Of a stretch of 64,000 bases of DNA, positions 19,666-28,118 are shown piece after piece. The position numbers and the translations under genes were made by a program. The DNA comes from Singulisphaera sp. GP187 (lineage in GTDB: Bacteria; Planctomycetota; Planctomycetia; Gemmatales; Gemmataceae), in NCBI GenBank assembly GCA_945905925.1, contig CAMDQN010000006.1:1-64000 (forward strand). Reading direction: 5' to 3'. The notes under the pieces are model-generated. The model was not told the DNA's origin and ran no database searches. It saw only the letters and a list, made by a program, of their open reading frames with translations. Within the stretch, counting starts at the first letter, position 1. Each line of letters starts with the position of its first letter.

Positions 19666-20418
19666 TCAGCGGGGCCGAACGCTGGCGAGCCCGCCGTCGA
19701 TCCCCAGAACCTGACCCGTGACCCAGCCCGACTCTGGGCCGAGCAGCCACTCGATCGCCCCGGCCACGTCCGCCGGATCGCCGACCCGCCCGAGGGCGTG
19801 CATGGCCGTGGACGCCTTGAGCGAGGCCTCGTTCGCCGTCAGGCGGGCGGTCATCGGCGTACGCACCAGGCCGGGGGCCACGCAGTTGACGCGGATGCCG
19901 CGGGGCGCATACGTGGCGGCGGCCGACAGCGTCAGGCCGATCACCCCGGCCTTGGCGGCGGCGATTGCTTCGTGGTTGACGAGGCCCACGCGCGCCGCGG
20001 CCGACGACACGAGCGCGATCGAGCCGCCCGTCGCGGTCATGGCCTTCGCGGCGGCCCGCAAAACGGCGAATGCACTGGTCAGGTTCGTGGCGACCGTCGC
20101 CATCCACTCCGCCTCGGTCGTACTGTGGGCCGGCTTGAGTAGCAGCGACCCGACGCAATTGGCGACCCCGTCGAGGCGACCGAACCGCACAACGGTCGCT
20201 TCCGCGCAGGCATTCGCGTCGTCGAACCGGGTGGCATCGACCGGGTACGGTTCCGCCCCGAGTTCGTCGGCGAGGGCCCGGAGCCGGTCGGCGTCGCGGG
20301 CGGCCACGACCAGTCGTGCGCCCCGCGCGGCGAGCCGCCGGGACAGGCACGATCCGATCCCCCCGGTCGCCCCGAACACCAGGTACACCGGGGTAGCCTC
20401 TGAAGCAGGTGAACTCAC
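19666..20418 (-). CDS. SDR-family protein lacking the catalytic tyrosine
   Basis: 250 residues, full short-chain dehydrogenase/reductase length. Rossmann motif VYLVFGATGGIGSCLSRRLA, NVG-like ANCVG, Ser138-Ser139 (ALVSSAAARVG) and the PG motif (RVNCVAPGLVRTPM) are present. At the Y-x-x-x-K position the sequence is Ile152-A-A-A-Lys156, so the proton-donating Tyr is missing. It may bind NAD(P) without ordinary dehydrogenase activity or use another residue. GGAGG precedes the ATG. It ends 15 bases before the start of the membrane-SRPBCC gene and follows the large epimerase fusion by 52 bases. Confidence 0.8.
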   Translation of the reverse strand: MSSPASEATPVYLVFGATGGIGSCLSRRLAARGARLVVAARDADRLRALADELGAEPYPVDATRFDDANACAEATVVRFGRLDGVANCVGSLLLKPAHSTTEAEWMATVATNLTSAFAVLRAAAKAMTATGGSIALVSSAAARVGLVNHEAIAAAKAGVIGLTLSAAATYAPRGIRVNCVAPGLVRTPMTARLTANEASLKASTAMHALGRVGDPADVAGAIEWLLGPESGWVTGQVLGIDGGLASVRPR

Positions 20419-20470
20419 GGCTGACCTCCTTATCCTCTGAATTCATACACTCGCCGGCAGTGGTGCCGAT

Positions 20471-23110
20471 TCAGTCGGCGGGTAGGAACACCCACAAGGC
20501 CGGCCGGCCGCAGTTGCAATGGACCGCACGCCCGAGCAGACCCAGACCGGCGAGGCTCAGGTACACCGACGTGCGGGCCGCGTCCCAGTAGCCGCGTCGC
20601 CCGTGGGCGTGCGGCCCCCGGAGCCGGTGTTCCAGGCTGGGGATCGGGTGGAAAATGGTTTCGACGACCGCGGGGCGGTCGCGCTCGCCGTCCTGCAGGT
20701 CGTCGAGCCGACGGGCCGTGGTCTCGACCGCCTCGCGGGGGAAGCCCTCCGCCAGCAGTCGTTCGTCCACCTCGGCCACCCCGCGGCGGCTCAGGGTCGG
20801 AAGTGTCAGCAGTCCCACGAAGGACCAGAGGGTGAACCACAGACTGAGTTCGATGGTCCCGGCCGCCGTCCCGAGCCGGGTCGGGCCGACGAGCAGGGCC
20901 GCGGTCGTGAGGCCGGCGAGCGTGAACAGCAGTGCGAGCAGCCTGCCCCGACGCCAACTGCCCGTCAGGACCGCCAGAGACCGCCGCCTCAGCGCGACCC
21001 GCAGTCCCTCGGCCCCCAGCACCTGTGCCCACTTCATCGGCAGCAGGTGGAGCCGCGGGCGGAGCACGCCGACGACCGCGCCGGTGAACCCTTCGTCTGC
21101 GCTTTCAGCCATCCCGACCGAGACGTGGTCGGACGACGTGGTCCCCTCCGGCGCGCTCGGGGTCAGTTCGAGGGGGGCTACCGCGGACGCGATCAGCACC
21201 CGGCCGCGGAGCAGAGCCAGCGTGAGGGCCGCCCCGGCCGCAGCGGTCCCGCCGACGCCCCCGTACTTCCCCGCGAACGTCAGGGCAGTGGCCGACAAGA
21301 GCACCACCGCAGTGTGCGCGGTGACCCCACGGGCGAGGCCGGCCGGGTAGCGCCCCGGCGGCGGGTGGGAGCGGCCGTAGCGACGGGGCAGCACGAAACC
21401 GCCGAGCACGTCGAACGGCAGTTGCACGAGGGCGTAGATCAGGGCGAAGCCGGCCAGCCCCAGGAGCTGTTCCGGTGCGGGCGCGTCGGTGCTCGGGGCG
21501 AGTGCGGTCGGCAGCCCCAAGGCCAGTGCGAGTACCGCCAGGACGACGAGCGTTCCCACCGCGGACATCCCGAGCCACAGCCGGGCGCGGCCGTAGCCGG
21601 GTGTGGCGTGAGGGGCGGGCGGCCCGGCGACCGGCGGCGAGTTCGCCGCCCGGTGCATCGCCTCGGCCGTCTTGCGGATGCCGCGCAACATGCCACCGAA
21701 GACGATCCCGTGCAGCGGCACCACGGCGTACCAGTACAGGAGGCCGAACAGCCCCCGCGGGCGGAACAGGGCCGTCATCGTGAGCCGGGTTCCGGTCCCG
21801 CCCTCGCTCGGTTCGATCTCGAAGTTCAACTTCGCCTCGCCCGGGAGTTTCATCTCCGCCCGCAGCGACAGCGAACGGTCCCGCTCGACGCCGACGACGC
21901 GCCAAAAGTCCAGCGCTTCGCCGAATTCGACCCGCTCGGAGTTCCGCCGGCCCCGCCGCAACCCCGGCCCGCCGACCAGCGTGTCCATCCACCCGCGGAT
22001 CCGCCACAGGACGTCGCCGAAGTACCAGCCGTTCCCCCCGCCGATCCGGCAGACGGCCGCGAACACCTGTCGCGGGTCGGCCTGAACTTCCACCGACCGC
22101 CGGTCCGTGAGCACGGTGCCGCCGGCCCACTCGGGGTCGCCCGGCACGGTCCCGGCCGCCGACCACCGCGTCTCGACGTCGTTCGCCTCGACGCTCCGGA
22201 TCGCCTGCCGGATCGCGTCCCGGACGCCCGCCGCCGCGTGCGGCATCAGCCGCTGGGTCTCGCCGTTCGTCACGACCACGCGGTTCCGGAGCCCCTCGGC
22301 GAGCGGCCGGGCGATGCGGTACGAGACCGGGGTGACCAGCCCGATCCACAGCGAACTCAGCCGCGGCGTGAGGATGGGAATCGGCATCACGAGCCGCCGG
22401 GGCAGGTGCAGCTCCTCGGCCATGATCCGCATCAGGTCGCGGTACGGGACCGCGTCCGGGCCCCCGATTTCGAGCGTCTTGCCCGCCGTCTCCGGCACCC
22501 CGAGGCAGCGGACGAGCCAGTGCAGCACGTCGTCGACGGCGACCGGCTGGGACTCGGTCTTCACCCACGATGGGGTGACCATGACCGGCAGCCGCTCGAC
22601 GAGGTAGCGGAGGATCTCGAAGGACGCCGAGCCGGCCCCGATGATCATGGCGGCGCGGAACGTGGTGACCGGGATACCGGTCGAGGCCAGCCCGGTCTCG
22701 ACGTCGCGGCGCGACTGGAGGTGCTCGCTCAGGCCGGCCCCCATCTCGCCGAGGCCGCCGAGGTAGATGATGCGTTGCACGCCCGCGCGGGCCGCGGCGC
22801 GGGCGAAGTTGGACGCCAGCAGCCGATCCTGTGCGGCGTACTCCCCGCCCTTCGACTCCATGGAGTGAACGAGGTAGTAGGCCGCGGGGCAGTTCTCCAG
22901 TTGACCGGCGAGCTGTTCCACGTCGGACATGTCGCCGGCCACGACCCGGACGTTCGGGTTCGACCGCCACGGCCGCTCGTCGAGCTTGCGCGGCTCCCGC
23001 GCCAGGCACCGCACGGGATGGCCCGCCGCGAGAAGCGCGGGGACGAGGCGGCCGCCGACGTACCCGGTCGCGCCGGTGACGAAGATCGGCGCTCGGTCCG
23101 GTTCCGGCAT
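20471..23110 (-). CDS. NAD(P)-binding SDR/DUF2867 protein fused to a membrane domain
   Basis: 879 residues from the ATG of MPEPDRAPIFVTGATGYVGG, which has GGAGG 12 bases upstream. Residues 1-320 are an atypical SDR (NmrA/epimerase-like; GATGYVGGRL, YYLVHSM, FRAAMIIGAGSASFEILRYL). Residues about 325-490 match DUF2867, an SRPBCC-like lid (EVQADPRQVFAAVCRIGGGN, GWYFGDVLWRIRGWMD). This pairing is a known family of about 480-500 residues. The extra 380 residues hold six or more transmembrane helices (WLGMSAVGTLVVLAVLALAL, FALIYALVQLPFDVLGGFVL, FTLWSFVGLLTLPTL and others). Probably a membrane-attached oxidoreductase of the photolyase-linked group; substrate unknown. Confidence 0.75.
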   Translation of the reverse strand: MPEPDRAPIFVTGATGYVGGRLVPALLAAGHPVRCLAREPRKLDERPWRSNPNVRVVAGDMSDVEQLAGQLENCPAAYYLVHSMESKGGEYAAQDRLLASNFARAAARAGVQRIIYLGGLGEMGAGLSEHLQSRRDVETGLASTGIPVTTFRAAMIIGAGSASFEILRYLVERLPVMVTPSWVKTESQPVAVDDVLHWLVRCLGVPETAGKTLEIGGPDAVPYRDLMRIMAEELHLPRRLVMPIPILTPRLSSLWIGLVTPVSYRIARPLAEGLRNRVVVTNGETQRLMPHAAAGVRDAIRQAIRSVEANDVETRWSAAGTVPGDPEWAGGTVLTDRRSVEVQADPRQVFAAVCRIGGGNGWYFGDVLWRIRGWMDTLVGGPGLRRGRRNSERVEFGEALDFWRVVGVERDRSLSLRAEMKLPGEAKLNFEIEPSEGGTGTRLTMTALFRPRGLFGLLYWYAVVPLHGIVFGGMLRGIRKTAEAMHRAANSPPVAGPPAPHATPGYGRARLWLGMSAVGTLVVLAVLALALGLPTALAPSTDAPAPEQLLGLAGFALIYALVQLPFDVLGGFVLPRRYGRSHPPPGRYPAGLARGVTAHTAVVLLSATALTFAGKYGGVGGTAAAGAALTLALLRGRVLIASAVAPLELTPSAPEGTTSSDHVSVGMAESADEGFTGAVVGVLRPRLHLLPMKWAQVLGAEGLRVALRRRSLAVLTGSWRRGRLLALLFTLAGLTTAALLVGPTRLGTAAGTIELSLWFTLWSFVGLLTLPTLSRRGVAEVDERLLAEGFPREAVETTARRLDDLQDGERDRPAVVETIFHPIPSLEHRLRGPHAHGRRGYWDAARTSVYLSLAGLGLLGRAVHCNCGRPALWVFLPAD

Positions 23111-23124
23111 TGTGAGGGCCTCCG

Positions 23125-23445
23125 TCACCCGGTACGAGGAAGGGCGAGCCGGGCCAGGAGCGGCGGGTCGGGGAGCAATTCCACTGTAACGAACCACCCG
23201 ACCCGAACCAGGAGTCGAAGATTCGGCACGGCAAGGGCCGTTCGAAGCGGGGCCACGGTCGAACGCCAGAGCCGCCGGAGGGCAAACAGCGTCCTGACGC
23301 CTGTCACGAGCGTGATGTTGCGGCCTTCCGCGAGCATAGTCACCGGCCGGCCGTTCACGAACCCGTCGAGACGGCCGGCCAGTGTCAGTTTGGGGTTGGG
23401 CCCAGGTCGCGGGTGCGGATCTTCACCGTGCCGCTGAGCACCCAC
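23125..23445 (-). CDS. small hypothetical protein
   Basis: The frame overlaps the end of the preceding gene, so the true start is unclear; a GTG at 23358 or a site near 23385 is likelier than 23445. The plausible protein reads TLAGRLDGFVNGRPVTMLAE, then an Arg/Leu-rich helical part (RTLFALRRLWRSTVAPLRTA) and ends LPDPPLLARLALPRTG. No family is recognised. It ends 14 bases before the large SDR/DUF2867 start, in operon-like order. Confidence 0.45.
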   Translation of the reverse strand: MGAQRHGEDPHPRPGPNPKLTLAGRLDGFVNGRPVTMLAEGRNITLVTGVRTLFALRRLWRSTVAPLRTALAVPNLRLLVRVGWFVTVELLPDPPLLARLALPRTG

Positions 23446-23594
23446 TCGGCGTGCTCCGCCTGCGGCCCGGTCCCGCTCGGGATCTTGACGTGCATGTCAA
23501 CGAACTCGTAGGCGATCTCCGCGTTCCGGCCGGTCAGACGCTCGTAGAGGGCGATCGCCAAATCGGGCCAGGTGTTCGTGTGCTGGGGGTTCAT
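23385..23594 (-). CDS. small hypothetical protein (69 aa)
   Basis: ATG at 23594 with GGAAAG nine bases upstream. The protein WPDLAIALYERLTGRNAEIA continues YEFVDMHVKIPSGTGPQAEH and ends in WVLSGTVKIRTRDLG, a helix followed by a small beta meander. No signal or known domain. It is the first gene of the minus-strand run that leads into the SDR/DUF2867 gene. Confidence 0.6.
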   Translation of the reverse strand: MNPQHTNTWPDLAIALYERLTGRNAEIAYEFVDMHVKIPSGTGPQAEHAEWVLSGTVKIRTRDLGPTPN

Positions 23595-23680
23595 CGGAGT
23601 CTTTCCAGTCGCGGTTTGGTCGAAGAGGTAGGAATGGTCTGGGCTGCCAACTGCCAGGGGCATCTACGGTTCGTAACAGC

Positions 23681-23827
23681 TCACAGATCCGGCGGCTTGA
23701 TCTGCGACTGGGGTCCGAATGCATCCGGGTTGGATCGTCGCACTTCATAGATCGTGAACGTGACGAAGAGCGCAACGAGCGCCGTTACAAACAGACCGGA
23801 AAAGAAGATGATCACTTCGAATCCCAT
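23681..23827 (-). CDS. tiny single-pass membrane protein (48 aa)
   Basis: MGFEVIIFFSGLFVTALVAL then FVTFTIYEVRRSNPDAFGPQ and a short Pro-rich end. Residues 5-26 form one membrane helix; the positively charged side suggests a cytoplasmic C-terminus. Its ATG follows the stop of the upstream 57-codon gene by one base, and GAGGAT in that gene provides the ribosome site. Function unknown; it resembles small accessory subunits but no family is assigned. Confidence 0.65.
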   Translation of the reverse strand: MGFEVIIFFSGLFVTALVALFVTFTIYEVRRSNPDAFGPQSQIKPPDL

Positions 23828-23828
23828 A

Positions 23829-24002
23829 CTAGTTTATCCTCTTCAGGGACTTCACATAGCCGCCGAACGTCAGGATGGACGGAACCCACAGGCCCACGAA
23901 GATCCCTGCATCATGATGGACCAGAAACCAGAGGCTCACCGAGAGTAGGAACGAAAGGAAGGCTGCGGTAAGCAAAAAGTAATCGCTTGGCTTCATACCC
24001 AT
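23829..24002 (-). CDS. tiny two-helix membrane protein (57 aa)
   Basis: MGMKPSDYFLLTAAFLSFLL, SVSLWFLVHHDAGIFVGLWV, PSILTFGGYVKSLKRIN. Two hydrophobic segments (about 8-28 and 33-48) around an HHD turn. The start at 24002 fits the AGGA site eight bases upstream better than the inner ATG. It forms a tight pair with the 48-codon gene. Function unknown. Confidence 0.65.
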   Translation of the reverse strand: MGMKPSDYFLLTAAFLSFLLSVSLWFLVHHDAGIFVGLWVPSILTFGGYVKSLKRIN

Positions 24003-24096
24003 TGAAGAGTCCTGTTTGGGGATAAAGGTTGCTGTCGTGTTCGCAGCGAAAGCCCGCGGGCGCGGTTTCGGTCCCGGCGCCCGTGGGGTGCTGGAA

Positions 24097-24585
24097 TTAC
24101 TTCGCGGGCATCAGCACGGTGTCGATGACGTGGACGACACCGTTGCTGGCCTTCAGATCGACCGCGGTCACCTTCGCGTCGCCGAACATCACGGTCTTGC
24201 CCTTGACCTCGACCTTGAACTTGGTCCCCTGGAGGGTTTCGACCTCCTTGCCGTCGAGTTTCACGACATCGCCGGACAGCACAGTGCCCTTGACCGCGTG
24301 TGCCAGCAGGATCTTCTTGAGCAGTTCCTTGTCGCCTTGGACCTTCTTGAGGGTCTCCGCGTCGATCTTCTTGAACGCGGCATCGGTCGGGGCGAACACG
24401 GTAAACTCGCCCTTCCCGGCGAGGGTCTCGGCCAGGCCGGCTTCCTTGACCAGCGCGAGCAGGATGGTGTGGTCCTTCGACCCGGCGACTATGCCTGCGA
24501 TCGTCTTCGGCTCTTCGGCGCGAGCCGGAGCCGTCACCAGCATCAGGGTGGCGAACGAGAACGAGGCAATCAGCTTCGACTTCAT
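24097..24585 (-). CDS. secreted fasciclin (FAS1) domain protein
   Basis: 162 residues with a signal peptide (KSKLIASFSFATLMLVTAPA) and one complete FAS1 domain: GEFTVFAPTDAAFKKI (the conserved TVFAPTD box), LLAHAVKGTVLSGDVVKLDG and the closing NGVVHVIDTVLMP. The length is normal for bacterial single-domain fasciclins, which act in adhesion or surface association. AGGAG precedes the ATG. A second FAS1 gene lies divergently at 25130. Confidence 0.9.
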   Translation of the reverse strand: MKSKLIASFSFATLMLVTAPARAEEPKTIAGIVAGSKDHTILLALVKEAGLAETLAGKGEFTVFAPTDAAFKKIDAETLKKVQGDKELLKKILLAHAVKGTVLSGDVVKLDGKEVETLQGTKFKVEVKGKTVMFGDAKVTAVDLKASNGVVHVIDTVLMPAK

Positions 24586-24742
24586 CACGGGAACTCCTTG
24601 AATGGGATGGGACCGCCATGACGGCACCCGCCGCCAAACGAAACCTGGGAGACGACGAGCGGCCCGGTTGGCAGGCACACTCTTAAGTGCCTCACGTTTC
24701 ATTTACCAAGAAACCGCAGTCCTGACTCCCAATTAACAGCAA

Positions 24743-24980
24743 TAGGAGTTACGCAGTTGGTTGTTTGTAGCCCTCGGAGAGGGCGGCAGATGTTAGCCCG
24801 GGGTGCGGCGAGTCTTCGAGCCAACCCCGGGCGCGCAAGGCGGGGTGCGCAAGGTGAATCGGTTGTCCGCGTCGCCCACCCGGGGTTTGCGACCTGCGGT
24901 CGCCGCACCCCGGGCTAACATCTGCCGCCCTCTCCGAGGGCTGAAAACCAAGCGGGCCACAACCAACTGCGTAACTCCTA
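24743..24980. repeat. 238-bp long inverted-repeat element
   Basis: Ends TAGGAGTTACGCAGTTGGTT and its complement at 24980; the arms continue imperfectly for about 75 bases and both contain the block CCCTCGGAGAGGGCGGCAGA followed by TGTTAGCCCGGGGTGCGGCG. The centre carries a second pair of CCCGGG-type palindromes. It could fold into one long hairpin. It has the look of a MITE or REP-type repeat; no coding potential. Confidence 0.75.
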
Positions 24981-25129
24981 AGCAAAATAAATAACGTGAA
25001 ATTTTAGTCATGGTCAACAGGCGCTGTCTACTATTGGTTCGGCAACAACGGATCGAATCACGTGCCGGTGGGAGTGGTTCCCACAGGAACTGGCTTTCGA
25101 TAGTCGCCATCCTATCCGAGGTATTTCGC

Positions 25130-25537
25130 GTGACAGACATCGTAGACACCGCGATCGCGGCCGGCTCATTCTCGACCCTGGTAACGGCTGTGAAGGCGGC
25201 CGGGCTGGTGGACACCCTGAAAGGGTCGGGGCCGTACACCGTGTTCGCCCCGACCGACGACGCGTTTAAGAAGTTGCCCGCCGGCACCCTGGAGGCCGTG
25301 CTCGCCGACAAGGCCAAGCTGACCGCCATCCTGACCTACCACGTCGTCGCCGGGAAGGTGATGGCGGCGGATGTCGTCGGGCTAAACGGGAAGACTGCCA
25401 CGACGGTCCAGGGCGGCGGGTTGGCGATCAACACGGCGAACGGTGTGAAGGTCGGCGCGGCCACGGTCACCAAGGCCGATATCGCCTGTAGCAACGGCGT
25501 GATCCACGTCATCGACACCGTGCTCATCCCGGCCTGA
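25130..25537 (+). CDS. fasciclin (FAS1) domain protein without signal peptide
   Basis: 135 residues from a GTG at 25130 ([20 protein letters not shown]); a longer frame from 25010 exists but its first 40 residues are not FAS1-like. One FAS1 domain: [54 protein letters not shown]. No signal peptide is visible, so the location is uncertain. The start context GAGG is about ten bases upstream. Divergent partner of the FAS1 gene at 24097, with the long inverted repeat between them. Confidence 0.85.
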   Translation: MTDIVDTAIAAGSFSTLVTAVKAAGLVDTLKGSGPYTVFAPTDDAFKKLPAGTLEAVLADKAKLTAILTYHVVAGKVMAADVVGLNGKTATTVQGGGLAINTANGVKVGAATVTKADIACSNGVIHVIDTVLIPA

Positions 25538-25557
25538 CCTCTACGACACTTTGCCAC

Positions 25558-25582
25558 GGCCGCCTCAAACTGCGAGGCGGCC
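25558..25582 (+). terminator. 9-bp perfect stem terminator
   Basis: GGCCGCCTC-AAACTGC-GAGGCGGCC, 20 bases after the fasciclin stop. GC-rich stem, 7-base loop, no T-run. Confidence 0.65.
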
Positions 25583-25726
25583 CGGCGTGCCGCCGCAACA
25601 CAACCGTACTTCACCTACCCGCCGAATCACGTTGTCGAAAATGTGTGGAATAGCCCTTGTGGAAACGGTTTTAGCCTGCTGATCGGGTTGGATCAGCAGG
25701 CGTGAAGCGTGTTGCTTGGTGCGGGT

Positions 25727-27304
25727 TTACCCGGCCGTCGTGGGTGCGATTGACGTGCTTCGCGTTCGATTCAAGAGCCAGCGGTCCGGGAGCCAATCCA
25801 ACAACTGCTCCGTCGTCGGCTTCTCGCCCAACGCGAACAGCCCCGGCAACGCCTCACGCAGGTACGCGAACGGGTCGATCCCCAGATGCTTGCACGTCCC
25901 GACGACGGAATACAGCACCGCTGCCGTCTGCCCGCCCGCTTCGCTCCCAATGACGCCCCAGTTGTTTCTTCCAAGTGCGATCACACGAATCGTTCGCTCG
26001 CTCAAGTTATTGTTGATCGCCAGGAAGCCCGCTTCCAGGTAACGCTTCAATGCCGCCCAGTTGTTCGTCGCGTACCCGATGGCGGTCCCCAACGGCGACT
26101 TCGGTAACGCACCCGACTTCTGCTCGGTCAGCCACTTCTCCAACTCATCCCACACCGGACCCGCGTCACGCTGTCGCATCACACGACGTTGCTCCTCACG
26201 CAACCGACGCTGTTCCCGCATCACCGGATCGTCCGAAGGAGCCAGCAACGGCGGCAACGTCCGCTCGATCGCGTACAGTTTGCCGAACATCTCCAACGCC
26301 GCTGTCGCACGCGCGTCGTGGGCTTCGCTGGCGGGCACGAACTTGCGACGCGCGTGAGCCGAACAGCACACGTGCTTCACCGCATCCTCGTCGTAAAGAC
26401 TCTCGTACTGGGCCAACGCATCCGCTTGGAAGTAACCCTTGTAATCCTTGAGGAATCGGGTCGGTCCTTCCGCCGTGTGATCGACGGTGAAATCGAACAG
26501 CACGTACGGATAGTCGGCGTCACCGATGCACACCCACAGGTGCGCCTTCTTCGTGCGATTGCAGCCCGGCACCCGCAACTTCACCCCCGTGTCGTCACCG
26601 TGAATCACACGCGACAGCAATAACCGCTTGTGCATCGCGTCGTACAGCGGACGCGGCAACTCCGACGCGCCTGACAGCCAGTCCCCCAGCGTCGAATCGG
26701 CGATCGTCACACCGGAGCGAGCCAGTTGTCCGGCGAGTCGATGCACGGGCACGTGATCGGCGAACTTCGCGGTGACGACGTGGGCCAACAGCCCCGGACC
26801 ACACAAGCCCCTGGGAATCGGGCCGACGTTTAGCGGTCCGGCGGTTCGTAGGCGTTGCTCCACGGGCACGATCGCGGGATCGCAGTGCCGGCAGGCGTAG
26901 CTCTTCTTGATGGTGCGGGTCACGAAGAAGGTGACGGGTTCCAGATCGAGTTGTTCGGCGGTCTGCTCGCCAATGCACGCGCGGGGTTGACCGCAGCACG
27001 GGCACAACTTCTCCGCATCGCTGAGGTCGTGAATCACTTCACGCCGTTCGAGGTGTTCGGGCAACGGCGAGCGACCGTGTGGATCGCGTTTTGGTGGTGG
27101 CTTCTGGGCGGGCGTTGGCGGTGGTGTGCGGCGTTCGCTGCGACGGCCGAACCGATGCTTCAGTGCGGCGTCGAGTTTGGCTTTGAGTTCAGCGTTCTGG
27201 GCTTCGAGTTGTTGGACTCGGGCCAGTAGCTCTCGCACCATCGCCTGGAGCGTGGCGACATCGGTCGGCAGCGGTGCATCGGGGGAGAGCGTGGTGGCGT
27301 CCAT
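25727..27304 (-). CDS. tnpC: IS66 transposase TnpC
   Basis: 525 residues, normal length. N-terminal coiled coil (about 20-50), zinc finger with CPCCGQP and YACRHCDP (about 100-140), then the DDE domain: first Asp in VIHGDDTGVKL, second in YFQADALAQYESLY, Glu in NNNLSERTIRVIALGRNNWG. The C-terminal IS66 domain is HLGIDPFAYLREALPGL. All key residues are present, so the protein is probably active and may mobilise the whole bounded segment. Confidence 0.92.
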   Translation of the reverse strand: MDATTLSPDAPLPTDVATLQAMVRELLARVQQLEAQNAELKAKLDAALKHRFGRRSERRTPPPTPAQKPPPKRDPHGRSPLPEHLERREVIHDLSDAEKLCPCCGQPRACIGEQTAEQLDLEPVTFFVTRTIKKSYACRHCDPAIVPVEQRLRTAGPLNVGPIPRGLCGPGLLAHVVTAKFADHVPVHRLAGQLARSGVTIADSTLGDWLSGASELPRPLYDAMHKRLLLSRVIHGDDTGVKLRVPGCNRTKKAHLWVCIGDADYPYVLFDFTVDHTAEGPTRFLKDYKGYFQADALAQYESLYDEDAVKHVCCSAHARRKFVPASEAHDARATAALEMFGKLYAIERTLPPLLAPSDDPVMREQRRLREEQRRVMRQRDAGPVWDELEKWLTEQKSGALPKSPLGTAIGYATNNWAALKRYLEAGFLAINNNLSERTIRVIALGRNNWGVIGSEAGGQTAAVLYSVVGTCKHLGIDPFAYLREALPGLFALGEKPTTEQLLDWLPDRWLLNRTRSTSIAPTTAG

Positions 27305-27320
27305 GCCCTTTGAACACCGG

Positions 27321-27692
27321 TCACGCCGACGGGTAGCGCGACGTTGTCGGAGCGGGAGGAGAATAGCGCTTGAACCGGCGGACGCGTGACACGTCGATGC
27401 CGTCGAGGATCATGGCGAACTGGGCGGCCGACAGTTCGATGCCGGCGGCGGTGGCTTCGGGAAAGTGGTACCTTCCCCCTTCCAGTCGCTGGCACCACAG
27501 ACACAAACCGTGGCCGCCCCAGTACAGCACCTTGACCCGGTCGGCCGAGCGGTTGGTGAACACGAACAGGTGGCCCGAAAGCGGGTCGGCGGACAACTGG
27601 GTGCGGACCAGGTTCGCGAGGCCGTCGAATCCCAGTCGCAGATCGACGGCGGACGCGAACCAGAGTTTGGTGGTGAGCGGGACGGTCAGCAC
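27321..27692 (-). CDS. tnpB: IS66 accessory protein TnpB
   Basis: 123 residues from a GTG that overlaps the stop of tnpA. Typical TnpB sequence: VDLRLGFDGLANLVRTQLSA, DPLSGHLFVFTNRSADRVKV, LYWGGHGLCLWCQRLEGGRY. TnpB is needed for IS66 transposition by an unknown mechanism. It ends 16 bases before the tnpC start. Confidence 0.9.
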   Translation of the reverse strand: MLTVPLTTKLWFASAVDLRLGFDGLANLVRTQLSADPLSGHLFVFTNRSADRVKVLYWGGHGLCLWCQRLEGGRYHFPEATAAGIELSAAQFAMILDGIDVSRVRRFKRYSPPAPTTSRYPSA

Positions 27693-28030
27693 GGGCGTTC
27701 CTCCAACCCACGCAGGATCGCGACGATGAACTCCGGGCGGGCGTCGCCGGGGAGCCGCAGGATGGTGCCGGACGGGAGCGCCAGTTCGATGGGCGTCGCG
27801 GCGGCGGGAGGCGGTGTGACGCGGATGGGCACCACCTTCGGTTGGTTCGAGGCGGGCGTTGGCGGTTGAGCGAGGCGTCGCCGCCACAGGTAAAAGTTGG
27901 ACTCGGACACGCCTTCGGCGGCGCAGAACGCGACCACGGTGTGCGGGCCGGCCGAAAAGCGATCGAGGCGCTCGACCCACCGCTGGGTGGCGGCCGCGTC
28001 GGGACGGGAATGGGCGGACGAGTCGGACAT
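27686..28030 (-). CDS. tnpA: IS66 helix-turn-helix protein TnpA
   Basis: About 114 residues from the ATG at 28030, preceded by GGAGG. The HTH reads TVVAFCAAEGVSESNFYLWR with the family-typical FYLWRRRLA end; the C-terminal half is a small beta domain (IELALPSGTILRLPGDARPE). Overlaps tnpB, consistent with coupled translation. Confidence 0.88.
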   Translation of the reverse strand: MSDSSAHSRPDAAATQRWVERLDRFSAGPHTVVAFCAAEGVSESNFYLWRRRLAQPPTPASNQPKVVPIRVTPPPAAATPIELALPSGTILRLPGDARPEFIVAILRGLEERPC

Positions 28031-28118
28031 GGGGGCATCCTCCGAGGAAGGGAACGGATGCCATCCACCATAAATCACACGTCAATCACGTGATCCGCCG
28101 GCCAGGTACCGTGCTGGG

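Larger units (their letters stand above)
25616..28110 (-). mobile_element. complete IS66-family element (2.5 kb)
   Basis: Three genes in the IS66 order tnpA-tnpB-tnpC read on the minus strand. Ends: TACCCGCCGAATCACGTTGT at 25616 and, on the other strand at 28110, TACCTGGCCGGCGGATCACG. There is no 8-bp repeat of its right flank (GTGCTGGG) next to its left end, so this IS alone does not explain the duplication; the partner copy lies at 15810. A hairpin (CTGCTGATC/GATCAGCAG) follows the tnpC end. Confidence 0.85.

Noticed and set aside
20519-23437. 972-codon open frame on the plus strand
   Set aside because: Antisense shadow of the SDR/DUF2867 gene; rich in Arg/Gly/Pro/Asp with no recognisable domain, as expected in GC-rich DNA.
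24743-24980. CRISPR-like repeats
   Set aside because: Only two arms, inverted and not evenly spaced; no spacer structure or cas gene.
25616-28110. A simple IS66 insertion explaining the broken sulfatase
   Set aside because: The left flank of this IS does not carry GTGCTGGG and is not sulfatase sequence; the matching duplication is at 15810, so the larger segment must be considered.
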